A stretch of 64,000 nt of DNA from Umezawaea endophytica. Lineage in GTDB: Bacteria; Actinomycetota; Actinomycetes; Mycobacteriales; Pseudonocardiaceae. Below are positions 17,323-26,545 of this stretch, one piece after another. The notes below the pieces were generated by a model that was not told the origin of the DNA, made no database searches, and saw only the letters and a list, made by a program, of their open reading frames with translations. A program made the translations under genes and the position numbers. Location of the stretch: the NCBI RefSeq assembly GCF_025061645.1, contig NZ_JANYMP010000035.1:24923-88922 (forward strand), in the 5' to 3' direction. Each line of letters opens with the position of its first letter. The stretch's first letter is position 1.

Positions 17323-18501
17323 CTACATCCGGGCCCGAGCCGCCACGAAGGCGTCCACGGCCCGGTTCACGTCCGCCGTCGAGTGCCCGGCGGACATCTG
17401 GGTGCGGATGCGCGCCTTGCCGTGCGGCACCACCGGGTAGGAGAAGCCGATCACGTACACGCCCTGCTCCAGCAGCAGGTCGGCCATCCTCCCGGCCTCG
17501 GCCGCGTCACCGATCATCACCGGGATGATCGGGTGCGAGCCGGGCAGCAGGTCGAAGCCCTCGTCGGTCATCCGCGCGCGGAACAGCGCCGAGTTGTCCC
17601 GCAGCCTGGTCAGCAGCTCACCGGACGAGCTGATCAGGTCCAGCGCGGCGATCGACGCGGCGGTGATCGACGGCGCCAGCGAGTTGGAGAACAGGTACGG
17701 GCGGGACCGCTGGCGGAGCATCTCCACGATCTCGCGCCTGCCGGACACGTACCCGCCGCTGGCCCCGCCGAGCGCCTTGCCGAGGGTGCCGGTGACGATG
17801 TCGACCCGGTCCTGGACGCCGAACAGCTCGGGCGTGCCGCCGCCGTTCGGGCCGGTGAAGCCGACGGCGTGCGAGTCGTCGACCATGACCAGCGCGTCGT
17901 GCTGCTCGGCCAGGTCGCAGATCTCGTCGAGCGGCGCGAGGTAGCCGTCCATGGAGAACACGCCGTCGGTCGCGATCAGCCGGTAGCGGGCGTCGGCGGC
18001 GTCCTTGAGCTGCCGCTCCAGGTCGTCGAGGTCGCGGTTCCGGTAGCGGAAGCGGCGGGCCTTGCAGAGCCGGACGCCGTCGATGATCGACGCGTGGTTC
18101 AGCTCGTCGGAGATCACCGCGTCCTGGTCGGTCAGCAGCGTCTCGAACAGGCCGCCGTTGGCGTCGAAGCAGGAGCTGTACAGGATGGTGTCCTCGGTGC
18201 CGAGGAACTCCGCCAGCCTGGCCTCGAGCCGCTTGTGCGGTTCCTGCGTGCCGCAGATGAACCGCACCGACGCCATGCCGAAGCCCCAGCGGTCCAGCGC
18301 GTCCTTGGCGGCGTCGACCAGCACGGGGTGGTCGGCGAGACCCAGGTAGTTGTTGGCGCAGAAGTTCAGCACCTCGTCGCCGTCGCCGACCCGCACCTCG
18401 GCGTTCTGCGGGCTGCCGATGACCCGCTCGGCCTTGTACAGACCGGCCGCCCTGATGTCCTCGATCCCCGCGAGCAGGTCGTCCTTCATCGCGCCGTACA
18501 T
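17323..18501 (-). CDS. kbl: Glycine C-acetyltransferase (2-amino-3-ketobutyrate CoA ligase)
   Basis: A 392-residue PLP enzyme of the alpha-oxoamine synthase family. It cleaves 2-amino-3-ketobutyrate with CoA to glycine and acetyl-CoA, the second step of threonine breakdown. Recognisable segments: [34 protein letters not shown], and the PLP lysine in [16 protein letters not shown]. coli Kbl is 398 residues. ATG 18501 shares one base with the tdh stop (TGATG), so the two are translationally coupled. Confidence 0.95.
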   Translation of the reverse strand: MYGAMKDDLLAGIEDIRAAGLYKAERVIGSPQNAEVRVGDGDEVLNFCANNYLGLADHPVLVDAAKDALDRWGFGMASVRFICGTQEPHKRLEARLAEFLGTEDTILYSSCFDANGGLFETLLTDQDAVISDELNHASIIDGVRLCKARRFRYRNRDLDDLERQLKDAADARYRLIATDGVFSMDGYLAPLDEICDLAEQHDALVMVDDSHAVGFTGPNGGGTPELFGVQDRVDIVTGTLGKALGGASGGYVSGRREIVEMLRQRSRPYLFSNSLAPSITAASIAALDLISSSGELLTRLRDNSALFRARMTDEGFDLLPGSHPIIPVMIGDAAEAGRMADLLLEQGVYVIGFSYPVVPHGKARIRTQMSAGHSTADVNRAVDAFVAARARM

Positions 18502-19547
18502 CAGGCCTCCGTCCAGTCGAGCACGACCTTGCCGCACTTGCCTTCACGGGCTGTCGCGAACGCCAGGGCGTGGTCGCGGTAGCCGAACTTGTGGGTGATC
18601 ACCGGGGTCAGGTCGAGGCCGCGCTGGAGCAGCACGGACATCGAGTACCAGGTCTCGAACATCTCCCGGCCGTAGATGCCCTTGACGTGCAGCATCTTCA
18701 GCACGACGCTGCTCCAGTCGACCGCGAACTCCTCGGCGGGCAGGCCCAGCATCGCGATGCGGCCGCCGTGCGCCATGTTCGCGATCATGTCCCGCATCGC
18801 GATCGGCTTGCCGGACATCTCCATGCCGACGTCGAAGCCCTCGGACATGCCGAGTTCGGCCTGCGCGTCGGCGATGGTGGCCGTGGCGACGTTCAGCGCC
18901 AGGTCGACGCCGACCTTGCGGGCGATGTCCAGCCGGTGCTCGCTGACGTCGGTGATCACGACGTTGCGCGCGCCCGCGTGCTTCGCGACGGCGGCGGCCA
19001 TGATGCCGATCGGGCCCGCGCCGGTGATCAGCACGTCCTCGCCGATGACCGGGAACGACAGCGCGGTGTGCACGGCGTTGCCGAACGGGTCGAAGATCGC
19101 GGCCACGTCCAGGTCGACCCGGTTGCGGTGCACCCAGGCGTTCTCCTGCGGCAGCACCGCGTACTGGGCGAACGCGCCGTCGACGTGGACGCCGAGGCCG
19201 CGGGTGTTCGCGCACAGGTGCCGCCTGCCCGCCTTGCAGTTGCGGCAGGTGCCGCAGACCAGGTGGCCTTCGCCGGAGACCAGGTCGCCGACCCGGACGC
19301 CGGTGACGGCCGTGCCGATCTCGATGACCTCGCCGACGAACTCGTGGCCGAGGACCAGCGGCGCCTTCACGTTGCGCGCGGCCCAGTCGTCCCACGAGTC
19401 GATGTGCAGATCGGTGCCGCAGATGCCGGTCCGGAGGACCCGGACCACCACGTCACCAGGACGTGCGACGGGGTCGGGGACGTCGACGAGTTCGAGTCCC
19501 GGCCCGGAGGCCACCTTGACCAGTGCCTTCATGACGCGCAGTGTCAC
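18501..19547 (-). CDS. tdh: L-threonine 3-dehydrogenase
   Basis: A 348-residue zinc-dependent medium-chain dehydrogenase that oxidises threonine to 2-amino-3-ketobutyrate with NAD. The catalytic zinc motif is G-I-C-G-T-D-L-H-I and G-H-E-F-V-G-E-V, and the structural zinc cysteines are [15 protein letters not shown]. The Rossmann motif is [10 protein letters not shown], and N-R-G...[14 protein letters not shown] matches bacterial Tdh. GTG 19547 has a weak GGAACGG upstream; an internal ATG at 19532 (M-K-A-L-V) is the alternative. Followed directly by kbl, giving the complete threonine-to-glycine pathway. Confidence 0.95.
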   Translation of the reverse strand: MTLRVMKALVKVASGPGLELVDVPDPVARPGDVVVRVLRTGICGTDLHIDSWDDWAARNVKAPLVLGHEFVGEVIEIGTAVTGVRVGDLVSGEGHLVCGTCRNCKAGRRHLCANTRGLGVHVDGAFAQYAVLPQENAWVHRNRVDLDVAAIFDPFGNAVHTALSFPVIGEDVLITGAGPIGIMAAAVAKHAGARNVVITDVSEHRLDIARKVGVDLALNVATATIADAQAELGMSEGFDVGMEMSGKPIAMRDMIANMAHGGRIAMLGLPAEEFAVDWSSVVLKMLHVKGIYGREMFETWYSMSVLLQRGLDLTPVITHKFGYRDHALAFATAREGKCGKVVLDWTEA

Positions 19548-19591
19548 CCGTTCCAGTTGTGCAGTCCATCAGGACTTCCTGCAATCCCTTG

Positions 19592-21043
19592 TTAGCCCTT
19601 CTTCACAAGGGCGGCGCGCGTGATGTTGCGGACCATGCCGCCGAAGACGACGCCGTGGAACGGCCAGACCAGCCACCAGTACACGTGCCCGGCCAGCCCC
19701 TTCGGCGCGAACACCGCGCGCTGCCGGTAAGTGGAACCTCCCCCGGCGGAAGGCGCCACCCGAAGTTCCAACCAGGCGAGCCCCGGCACCTTCATCTCCG
19801 CCCGCAGCCGCAGCAGCGAGCCGCGCTCGATCTCCTCGACCCGCCACCAGTCCAGCGCCTCGCCGACGTTCAGCCGTCTCGGGTCGCGCCTGCCGCGCCG
19901 CAGCCCGACACCGCCGACGGCCCGGTCCAACCAGCCGCGCACGGCCCAGGCCAGCGGGAACGAGTACCAGCCCGACTCGCCGCCGATGCCCTCGACGACC
20001 TCCCACAGGCGTTCCGGCGACGCCTCGGCGCGGACCTCGCGGTCGTCGGTGTAGATCGACCCGCCGGACCAGTCGGGGTCGCTCGGCAGCGGCTCCGCCG
20101 CCACACCGGGCGTGGAAGCACCCGACCAGCGGGTCTCCACGTCGCCGTCCTTCACCTTCGCCAGCGCCAGTTCGACGGCGCGGGTGTACCCGGTGGTCTC
20201 GCCCGGCAGCAGGTCGAGGATGTCGTGCTCGCGGCACACCACCTCGTGCACCAGCGACTCGATCAGCGGCGCCGCGATCGACCTCGGCACGGGCGTGACG
20301 ACGTTGACCCAGTGCGACGACAGCCGGGGCGTGAGGAACGGGACCGGCAGCACCCGGCGCTTGGGCAGGCCCGCGACCCGCGCGTAGCCCATCATCATGT
20401 CCAGGTAGGTGAGGACGTCCGGGCCGCCGATGTCGAACGTCCGGTTCAGGTCCGCAGGCAGGTCGACGGCGTCGACCAGGTACCGCAGCACGTCCCGCAC
20501 GGCGATCGGCTGGATCCGGTTGTGCACCCACTTCGGCGTGACCATCACCGGCAGCCGCTCGGTCAGGTACCGCAGCATCTCGAAGCTCGCCGACCCGGAG
20601 CCGATGATCACCGCGGCCTGGAGCACCACGGTGGGCACGCCGCTGTCCAGGAACGTCCGGCCGACCTCGGTCCGGGACGCGAGGTGCGGCGACAGCTCCA
20701 CCCCGGTCGGGTGCAGCCCGCCCACGTACACGATCCGCCCGACGCCCGCCCGCTCGGCGGCCTCGGCCGTGTTCCTCGCGGCCCTGCGGTCGGCGTCGGC
20801 GAAGTCCGAGCCGTTCAGCGAGTGCACGAGGTAGTGGACGACGTCGACGTCGGCCATCGCGGGCCCGAGGGTCGGCGCGTCCAGCACGTCGCCGCGCACG
20901 ACCTCGACCTGGTCGACCCACGGGACGTCCCGCAGCTTGCCGGGATCACGCACCAGGCAGCGGACGTCGTGGCCCTCCGCGAGCAGCCGGGGGACGAGTC
21001 TTCCGCCGAGATAGCCGGTCGCACCGGTCACGAGGCAACGCAT
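19592..21043 (-). CDS. NAD(P)-binding SDR-like protein with C-terminal DUF2867
   Basis: A 483-residue two-domain protein. Residues 1-290 are an atypical SDR/NmrA-type fold (C-L-V-T-G-A-T-G-Y-L-G-G-R-L-V, L-V-R-D-P, V-V-H-Y-L-V-H-S-L, R-I-V-Y-V-G-G-L). Residues about 320-480 match DUF2867 (V-E-G-I-G-G-E-S-G-W-Y, L-R-A-E-M-K-V-P-G-L-A-W-L, F-A-P-K-G-L-A-G-H-V-Y-W). The same fusion is widespread in actinobacteria and other bacteria; no reaction is established. GTG or ATG at 21043 opens directly on the dinucleotide-binding strand. It stands between tdh and the DUF1707 gene without tight coupling to either. Confidence 0.85.
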   Translation of the reverse strand: MRCLVTGATGYLGGRLVPRLLAEGHDVRCLVRDPGKLRDVPWVDQVEVVRGDVLDAPTLGPAMADVDVVHYLVHSLNGSDFADADRRAARNTAEAAERAGVGRIVYVGGLHPTGVELSPHLASRTEVGRTFLDSGVPTVVLQAAVIIGSGSASFEMLRYLTERLPVMVTPKWVHNRIQPIAVRDVLRYLVDAVDLPADLNRTFDIGGPDVLTYLDMMMGYARVAGLPKRRVLPVPFLTPRLSSHWVNVVTPVPRSIAAPLIESLVHEVVCREHDILDLLPGETTGYTRAVELALAKVKDGDVETRWSGASTPGVAAEPLPSDPDWSGGSIYTDDREVRAEASPERLWEVVEGIGGESGWYSFPLAWAVRGWLDRAVGGVGLRRGRRDPRRLNVGEALDWWRVEEIERGSLLRLRAEMKVPGLAWLELRVAPSAGGGSTYRQRAVFAPKGLAGHVYWWLVWPFHGVVFGGMVRNITRAALVKKG

Positions 21044-21079
21044 CCCCCGATCCTGCGGCCGGGGGGCCGATCTCGCAGA

Positions 21080-21691
21080 TCAGGCCTTGCGCACCCGGAA
21101 CCCCGGCATCCGCACGAGGTACGGGCCGACGCGCACCATGCGGACCTGCTTGATGTGCACCGAGCCCGCGCGCACCGCGCCGGTCATCACGAAGTGCGGC
21201 CGACCGGACCCACCGGCCGTCTTGTCGGTCACGCTGCCCGCGGCCATCTCGATCTCCTCGGTGTTCGCGGTCGCGCCCTCGGGCAGCAGGATCGACACCG
21301 ACCCGGCCGTCACGTCCAGCTCGATCGTCACCACCGCGTGCGGGATGTCCGCCTCGGAGAAGTCGAGGTCGGTGGACCCCATCCGGTTGCGCACGACCAG
21401 CTCGCGCGGCACCACCCACCTGCCCTTGCGGGACACCGTCGACATGGTGTTCTTGATCTCGACTCGGTCCCTCGGCGCGACGGCCTTGGGCGCCTGCGCG
21501 TTGTGCGTCATGCCGGGCAGGTCGACCAGCACCGCGTTCAGGTCGCCGCGGGTCTTCGCGACCAGCGCCACGTCGGTGCGGGAGGAGAACTCGTCCAACG
21601 TGATCAGGCCCTGGCCGATGGCCTTCTGGAGCAGGCCGATCACGTGTTCGCGCTCGGCGTCCGAGACCCTGAAGTCCTTCGGGTCGGTCAT
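21080..21691 (-). CDS. DUF1707 (SHOCT-like) protein of the two-component operon
   Basis: A 203-residue protein. Residues about 7-58 are a DUF1707 domain (F-R-V-S-D-A-E-R-E-H-V-I-G-L-L and D-E-F-S-S-R-T-D-V-A-L-V-A-K-T), found at the N-terminus of many actinobacterial envelope proteins. The rest resembles a beta-rich DUF2154/LiaF-like C-terminal domain (T-M-S-T-V-S-R-K-G-R-W-V-V-P, V-T-I-E-L-D-V-T-A-G). There is no membrane helix. ATG overlaps the response-regulator stop in ATGA, so it belongs to the same operon and may feed into its signalling. That role is inferred. Confidence 0.8.
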   Translation of the reverse strand: MTDPKDFRVSDAEREHVIGLLQKAIGQGLITLDEFSSRTDVALVAKTRGDLNAVLVDLPGMTHNAQAPKAVAPRDRVEIKNTMSTVSRKGRWVVPRELVVRNRMGSTDLDFSEADIPHAVVTIELDVTAGSVSILLPEGATANTEEIEMAAGSVTDKTAGGSGRPHFVMTGAVRAGSVHIKQVRMVRVGPYLVRMPGFRVRKA

Positions 21692-22347
21692 GTCTGGGCC
21701 TCCGGTTCGGCGTCGAGGCCGTGCTCGATCGCGTAACGGGCCAGCTCGACCCGGTTGTGCAGTTGGAGCTTCCGCAACGTCGACTGCACGTGGTTCTCCA
21801 CAGTCCGGTGCGAGATCACCAGTCTGGTCGCGATCTGCCGCGCTGTCAGGCCTTTCGCCACAAGTCGGAGGACCTCGGTCTCCCGTTCGGTCAACTGCGG
21901 CCGGTCCTCCTCGTCGGGGGTCGCGGCCATTCGGCGGTACTCGCCGAGCACCAGCCCGGCCAGGCCCGCGGTGAACACCGCGTCGCCGACGGCGGTCCGG
22001 TTCACCGCGTCCACCAGTTCCTCCGCCGACGCGGACTTCACCAGGTAGCCCGAGGCGCCTGCTTTCACGGCTTGCAGCACGTCGTCGTGCTCGCCGCTGG
22101 CCGAGAGCACCAGCACCCTGGTCCCCGGCAGCTCGCCGGTGATCATCGCCGTGGCGTCGACGCCGGACAGCTCGCCGAGGTTGAGGTCCATCAGCACCAC
22201 GTCCGGCCGCACCGCGCGGGCGATCCGCATCGCCGAGCCCGCGTCCGCCGCCGTCGCGACCACCTCGAAGCCGCGCTCCGCCAGATCCCTCGCCACGCCG
22301 TCGCGCCACAGCGGGTGGTCGTCGACCACCATCACCGAAACCGTCAC
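21688..22347 (-). CDS. NarL/FixJ-family response regulator (MacR-like)
   Basis: A 219-residue response regulator. The receiver domain (residues 4-120) has V-M-V-V-D-D-H-P at its start, the phosphoacceptor Asp in V-V-L-M-D-L-N-L-G, and the Lys in Y-L-V-K-S-A-S-A. The LuxR-type HTH is residues about 150-210 (L-T-E-R-E-T-E-V-L-R-L-V-A-K-G and V-I-S-H-R-T-V-E-N-H-V-Q-S). GTG 22347 overlaps the kinase stop (GTGA). Partnering with a MacS-type kinase suggests it is the MacR orthologue known from Streptomyces; this is inference. Confidence 0.92.
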   Translation of the reverse strand: MTVSVMVVDDHPLWRDGVARDLAERGFEVVATAADAGSAMRIARAVRPDVVLMDLNLGELSGVDATAMITGELPGTRVLVLSASGEHDDVLQAVKAGASGYLVKSASAEELVDAVNRTAVGDAVFTAGLAGLVLGEYRRMAATPDEEDRPQLTERETEVLRLVAKGLTARQIATRLVISHRTVENHVQSTLRKLQLHNRVELARYAIEHGLDAEPEAQT

Positions 22348-23501
22348 CGGACTCCCCCTACTCGGAACACGCGCACTTCCCACTCCGTGCCCTCGCCGGG
22401 CCCCGTCTGGAGTTCGAGGGTGCCGCCCAGCAGCGCGACCCTCCCCCGGATCGACTTGGCGATCCCCATCCTGCCCTCGGCCTCGGCGGAGTCGATGCGG
22501 CCCTCGGGGATGCCGGGGCCGTCGTCGCGGATGCTCAGCACGACCTCTTCGCCCAGGTCCTCCAGCAGCACCCACGCCTTGGCGTCGACGCCCGCGTGCT
22601 TGTCCACGTTGGACAGCATTTCCCGGACCACCGACGTCAGCTCCAGCGCGACCACGGCGGGCAGCATCACCTGCGTGCCGGGGGTGGACACCTGCACCTT
22701 CTGGGTGGCGAGCAGTTGCAGCGCGGGCCGCAGGTCGGCGTCACCGTCCACTGTGGACTCAACGGGCGAGGCGGCGACCAGCGACCGCAGCGCCACCTCC
22801 TGCTCGCCCGCCAGCTCGGCCAGCTCGGCGGCCTCGCCACCCAGCTCCAGACCGCGCTTGCGCACCCGCGCCAGCACCTGGAGCACGCCGTCGTGGATGG
22901 ACCGGGCCAGCCGCTCGCGCTCCGCCGTCGCCGCCTCGGTCCGCAGAGCCTGCGCCAGCCGCACCGCGGAGCGGCGGGCCGTCGACGAGGCCATGCCGAC
23001 CACGAACCCGGCGCCCGCCAGCAGCACCACGTCCCGCACCAGGTCGATGGTCATCGCGCCGCGGATCAGGTAGGTGGACAGGCCGATGAGCCCGCCCGCC
23101 GCCGCGCCCGCGTACCGGCCGGCGAGCGCGCCCGCCGCCACCGCGGGGCCGCACGCCCAGATCGTGGTGATCAGCGGGACGTTCGCGAGGAGCTGCATCG
23201 GGGTCATGATCAGCACCGACGTGGCCATCAGCCCGCACGCCACCACCAGGTCCGCGACCACGATCCACGGCAGCCTGCCGGACTCCCGGCTGTACGCCTG
23301 GATCGTGAACACCGACCACGCCGCCATCACGCCGACGACCACCCACGCCAGCCACGGCCGGGCGTACCCGCTCGACTGGATGACCGCGTTGCCCAGCGCG
23401 AACAGGAAGGTCACTACGCGTAGAGCGACCGTTCCCCGCCACAGGTGCGCGACGGGGTCTTCGAGCACGGATGGCCCCTCGTCGTCCGACTTGATGTGCA
23501 C
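22344..23501 (-). CDS. MacS-like sensor histidine kinase (DUF5931 N-terminus)
   Basis: A 385-residue membrane kinase. Residues about 15-165 contain five or six hydrophobic helices matching the DUF5931 sensor of MacS-type kinases (L-W-R-G-T-V-A-L-R-V-V-T-F, W-A-C-G-P-A-V-A-A-G-A-L-A-G-R-Y). The HisKA_3 box is E-R-E-R-L-A-R-S-I-H-D-G-V-L-Q-V-L, with the phospho-His in it, and the ATPase domain contains L-S-I-R-D-D-G-P-G-I-P. GTG 23501 is chosen because AAGGGAG precedes it; the open frame upstream lacks a ribosome site. It forms an operon with the response regulator and DUF1707 protein, each coupled by 4-nt overlaps. Confidence 0.9.
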   Translation of the reverse strand: MHIKSDDEGPSVLEDPVAHLWRGTVALRVVTFLFALGNAVIQSSGYARPWLAWVVVGVMAAWSVFTIQAYSRESGRLPWIVVADLVVACGLMATSVLIMTPMQLLANVPLITTIWACGPAVAAGALAGRYAGAAAGGLIGLSTYLIRGAMTIDLVRDVVLLAGAGFVVGMASSTARRSAVRLAQALRTEAATAERERLARSIHDGVLQVLARVRKRGLELGGEAAELAELAGEQEVALRSLVAASPVESTVDGDADLRPALQLLATQKVQVSTPGTQVMLPAVVALELTSVVREMLSNVDKHAGVDAKAWVLLEDLGEEVVLSIRDDGPGIPEGRIDSAEAEGRMGIAKSIRGRVALLGGTLELQTGPGEGTEWEVRVFRVGGVR

Positions 23502-23664
23502 GGTGTGCTCCCTTCGGACCCCATCCTGCCGTGCGGGAGTGGTGCAGCTAACCCCCAGGTGGACGTCTACTGCCTGTGAGAACGATGTGCAAGGCTTGCG
23601 GCCGAGTCTGGTGGCCCGTTGCCGGGTCACCACGTCGGCACTCCCACGGCGGGGGAGGGATGCG

Positions 23665-24861
23665 GTGCGCGACTGGCCCTTGTGGACGTTGCGCTGGCCC
23701 GCGCTCGTCTACTGGCTCGTGGTCGACTTCGCCGCGCTCGGCGTGGTCACCTTCGTGATCGTCGACACCCCGACCCCCACGCCGACGGACATCGGCCGGT
23801 TCGCCGCCGTCGCGGGCACGGCGGGCGCGGTGATCATCGGCAGCTCCATCTACAGCCACCGGCTCGGCGAGACCGAGCGCAACCCGTGGGCGGCGCACCT
23901 CTGCTACCTGACCGCCGGGATCATCGCGCTGCCGCCGAACCTGCTGGTGCTGCTGCTGTTCGGGCCCGCGCTGCACGGGGTGCTGACGCAGCGGCCCGAG
24001 TCGCACCGGTGGCTGTTCACGCTGTGCGCCACGGCGCTGGCCGTGTTCGCCACCCGGTTCGTGTTCGGCTGGAGCGAGCCGTCCGGCGAGCTGCCGATGA
24101 TGTTCCTCGGGGCCGTCGTGCTGCTGCTGCTCCGGTCCGGGCTGATCGCGCTGGGGCTGCACCTGCGCCGTCCGACCGCGCCGCGCGAGGAGGTCGTCGG
24201 GGAGCCGATCGACGTCATCCTGGGGATCGTCGCGGTCAGCCTCGGCGGGCTGATGGGCTGCGTGGCCGCCACGATGGCCATCCACACGCTGATCGCCGGG
24301 CCGCCGATGGCGCTGCTGGAACGCGCGGCCCAGCTACCGCAGTGGCGGCGGTCGGCCCAGCGGGACGCCAAGACCGGGCTCTCCAACGCGGTGCACTGGG
24401 ACAGCCAGGCGCGGGCCGAACTGGGCAAGGGGAGGTCGGACAACCGGTCCATGGCCGTGATGCTGATGGACCTCGACCACTTCAAGCGGGTCAACGACCA
24501 GGTCGGGCACCTCGCGGGCGACGCCGCGCTGGCGGCCATCGCGCTGCTGCTGAGCGCCACGACCCGGCGCGGTGACCTGGTGGGGCGCTTCGGCGGCGAG
24601 GAGTTCGTGGTGCTGCTGCCCGAGGCCTCGCCCGAGGTGGCGGAGGCCGTCGCGCAGCGGATGCGGCACGCGGTCGCCGGGCTCACCGTCCCCACCGTGG
24701 CCACCGACGGGCAGCAGCACGTGCTGTCCGGGCTGACCGTGAGCATCGGGGTCGCGACCACCGAGCGGTTCGGGTACGAGCTGCCGGACCTGCTGGTCGC
24801 GGCCGACGCGGCGCTGCTGGCCGCCAAGGGGTACGGGCGCAACCTGGTCGAGATGGCCTGA
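23665..24861 (+). CDS. Membrane-bound diguanylate cyclase (GGDEF)
   Basis: A 398-residue protein. Residues about 1-215 hold six or seven hydrophobic helices, and residues about 235-395 a GGDEF domain. The active-site loop reads R-F-G-G-E-E-F, preceded by the substrate helix D-L-D-H-F-K-R-V-N-D. The inhibitory site R-x-x-D is present (R-R-G-D five residues before G-G-E-E-F), so it should make c-di-GMP and be product-inhibited. No EAL domain. GTG 23665 follows GGGAGGGA (23653-23660). The sensory signal is unknown. It is divergent from the MacS-like kinase. Confidence 0.9.
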   Translation: MRDWPLWTLRWPALVYWLVVDFAALGVVTFVIVDTPTPTPTDIGRFAAVAGTAGAVIIGSSIYSHRLGETERNPWAAHLCYLTAGIIALPPNLLVLLLFGPALHGVLTQRPESHRWLFTLCATALAVFATRFVFGWSEPSGELPMMFLGAVVLLLLRSGLIALGLHLRRPTAPREEVVGEPIDVILGIVAVSLGGLMGCVAATMAIHTLIAGPPMALLERAAQLPQWRRSAQRDAKTGLSNAVHWDSQARAELGKGRSDNRSMAVMLMDLDHFKRVNDQVGHLAGDAALAAIALLLSATTRRGDLVGRFGGEEFVVLLPEASPEVAEAVAQRMRHAVAGLTVPTVATDGQQHVLSGLTVSIGVATTERFGYELPDLLVAADAALLAAKGYGRNLVEMA

Positions 24862-24903
24862 GCCACCCCCGCCAAAAAGTTTTCGAGGAACTTCCGCCGG
24901 TCG

Positions 24904-24930
24904 TGTCGAGAACCCCGACCCGGCTCCGTC
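24904..24930 (+). promoter_or_regulatory. Candidate ECF42-dependent promoter before the DGPF gene
   Basis: TGTCGA (24904-24909) and CGTC (24927-24930) are separated by 17 bases, about 55 bases before the YCII gene start. ECF42 sigma factors are reported to recognise TGTCGA -35 elements upstream of their linked DGPF genes. The hexamer is seen; its use by the neighbouring sigma factor is inferred. Confidence 0.55.
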
Positions 24931-24983
24931 CCCGCGGTGAAGGCGACCAAGATGGGGTCGCACCGGAACCGAGGAGAACCACG

Positions 24984-25391
24984 ATGGCCAAGTACCTGCT
25001 GCTCAAGCACTACCGCGGCGCCCCGTCGGCAGTCAACGACGTCCCCATGGACAAGTGGACGCCGGACGAGGTCACGGCGCACATCCAGTACATGAACGAC
25101 TTCGCGAAGCGGCTCGAGGGGACCGGCGAGTTCGTCGACGGCCAGGCGCTCGCGCCCGAGGGGACGTTCGTCCGGTACGACGGCGAGGGGCGCCCGCCGG
25201 TCACCGACGGCCCGTTCGCCGAGACCAAGGACCTCATCGCGGGGTGGATGGTGATCGACGTCGACAGCTACGAGCGCGCCGTCGAGCTGGCCGGGGAGCT
25301 GTCGGCCGCGCCGGGCGCGAACGGCGAACCGATCCACGAGTGGCTCGAACTGCGCCCGTTCCTGACCGCGCACCCCAACACCACCGAGTGA
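24984..25391 (+). CDS. YCII/DGPF-domain protein linked to an ECF42 sigma factor
   Basis: A 135-residue protein of the YCII-related DGPF family; the eponymous motif is visible as T-D-G-P-F-A-E-T-K-D. It begins M-A-K-Y-L-L-L-K-H-Y and ends in E-W-L-E-L-R-P-F. GAGGAG precedes ATG 24984. DGPF proteins are the constant neighbours of ECF42 sigma factors and their genes are the usual sigma targets; the molecular function is not established. The stop overlaps the GTG of the sigma factor by 4 bases (GTGA). Confidence 0.88.
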   Translation: MAKYLLLKHYRGAPSAVNDVPMDKWTPDEVTAHIQYMNDFAKRLEGTGEFVDGQALAPEGTFVRYDGEGRPPVTDGPFAETKDLIAGWMVIDVDSYERAVELAGELSAAPGANGEPIHEWLELRPFLTAHPNTTE

Positions 25392-26545
25392 CCTCCCCGA
25401 TCGACGGGGCAGCGCTCCGGAGCCTCACACCGAGCGTGCTCGGGATCCTCGTCCGCCGCGGAGCAGACTTCGCGGCGGCCGAGGACGCCGTGCAGGACGC
25501 GCTGGTCGAGGCGGTCCGAGTGTGGCCGTCCGACCCGCCGCGGGACCCGAAGGGCTGGCTGGTCACCGCGGCCTGGCGCAAGTTCCTCGACGCGACCCGC
25601 GCGAACGCCGCCCGCCGACGGCGTGAGGACCTCGTCGACGAGGAACCGGTGCCGGGGCCCGCGTCGTCGGTGGACGACACGCTCCAGCTCTACTTCCTGT
25701 GCGCCCACCCGTCGTTGACGCCGTCGTCGGCGGTCGCGCTCACCTTGCGCGCCGTCGGCGGGCTGACCACCCGGCAGATCGCCCAGGCCTACCTGGTGCC
25801 CGAGGCGACCATGGCGCAGCGCATCAGCCGGGCCAAGCGCACCGTCTCCGGCGTGCGGTTCGACCAGCCCGGCGACGTCGCCACGGTGCTGCGCGTCCTC
25901 TACCTGGTGTTCAACGAGGGCTACTCCGGGGACGTCGACCTCGCCGCCGAGGCCGTCCGGCTCACCCGGCAGCTCGCGGCGGCGATCGACCACCCCGAGG
26001 TGGCGGGGCTGCTCGCCCTCATGCTGCTGCACCACGCCCGGCGCGCAGGCCGGACCGCGCCGGACGGCAGCCTGGTGCCGCTGGCCGAGCAGGACCGCGG
26101 TCGGTGGGACACCGGCGTGATCGCCGAGGGCGTCGAGGTCCTCCAGGCGGCGCTGGCCCGCGACCGGTTGGGCGAGTTCCAGGCCCAGGCCGCCATCGCG
26201 GCGCTGCACGCCGACGCGCCCACCGCGGCGGAGACGGACTGGCCGCAGATCGTCGAGTGGTACGACGAGCTGGCGGGCCTGACCGACAACCCGGTCGTCC
26301 GGCTCAACCGCGCGGTGGCCGTCGGGGAAGCCGACGGGCCGCGGGCCGGGCTGGCGGCGCTCGCGGAGCTGGACGACTCGCTGCCCAGGTACGCGGCGGT
26401 GGCGGCGTACCTGCGCGAACGGGACGGCGACCCGGTCGAGGCGGCGCGGTTGTACGTGGAGGCGGCGCGGAAGGCGTCCAACGTCGCCGAGCGCGACCAC
26501 CTGACGCGGCAGGCGGCCCGGCTCAACGCCAGGTCTACTCCTTGA
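25388..26545 (+). CDS. ECF42-type RNA polymerase sigma factor with C-terminal TPR-like extension
   Basis: A 385-residue sigma factor, about twice the length of ordinary ECF factors. Region 2 is residues about 10-80 (D-F-A-A-A-E-D-A-V-Q-D-A-L-V-E-A) and region 4 about 110-165 (L-T-L-R-A-V-G-G-L-T-T-R-Q-I-A-Q-A-Y-L-V and A-T-M-A-Q-R-I-S-R-A-K). The C-terminal 200 residues (DUF6596/TPR-like, V-F-N-E-G-Y, W-P-Q-I-V-E-W-Y-D-E-L, L-N-R-A-V-A-V) are the ECF42 hallmark and are needed for activity in studied members. No anti-sigma factor is adjacent. Co-translated with the DGPF protein. Ends 11 bases inside the convergent AI-2E gene. Confidence 0.9.
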   Translation: MTSPIDGAALRSLTPSVLGILVRRGADFAAAEDAVQDALVEAVRVWPSDPPRDPKGWLVTAAWRKFLDATRANAARRRREDLVDEEPVPGPASSVDDTLQLYFLCAHPSLTPSSAVALTLRAVGGLTTRQIAQAYLVPEATMAQRISRAKRTVSGVRFDQPGDVATVLRVLYLVFNEGYSGDVDLAAEAVRLTRQLAAAIDHPEVAGLLALMLLHHARRAGRTAPDGSLVPLAEQDRGRWDTGVIAEGVEVLQAALARDRLGEFQAQAAIAALHADAPTAAETDWPQIVEWYDELAGLTDNPVVRLNRAVAVGEADGPRAGLAALAELDDSLPRYAAVAAYLRERDGDPVEAARLYVEAARKASNVAERDHLTRQAARLNARSTP

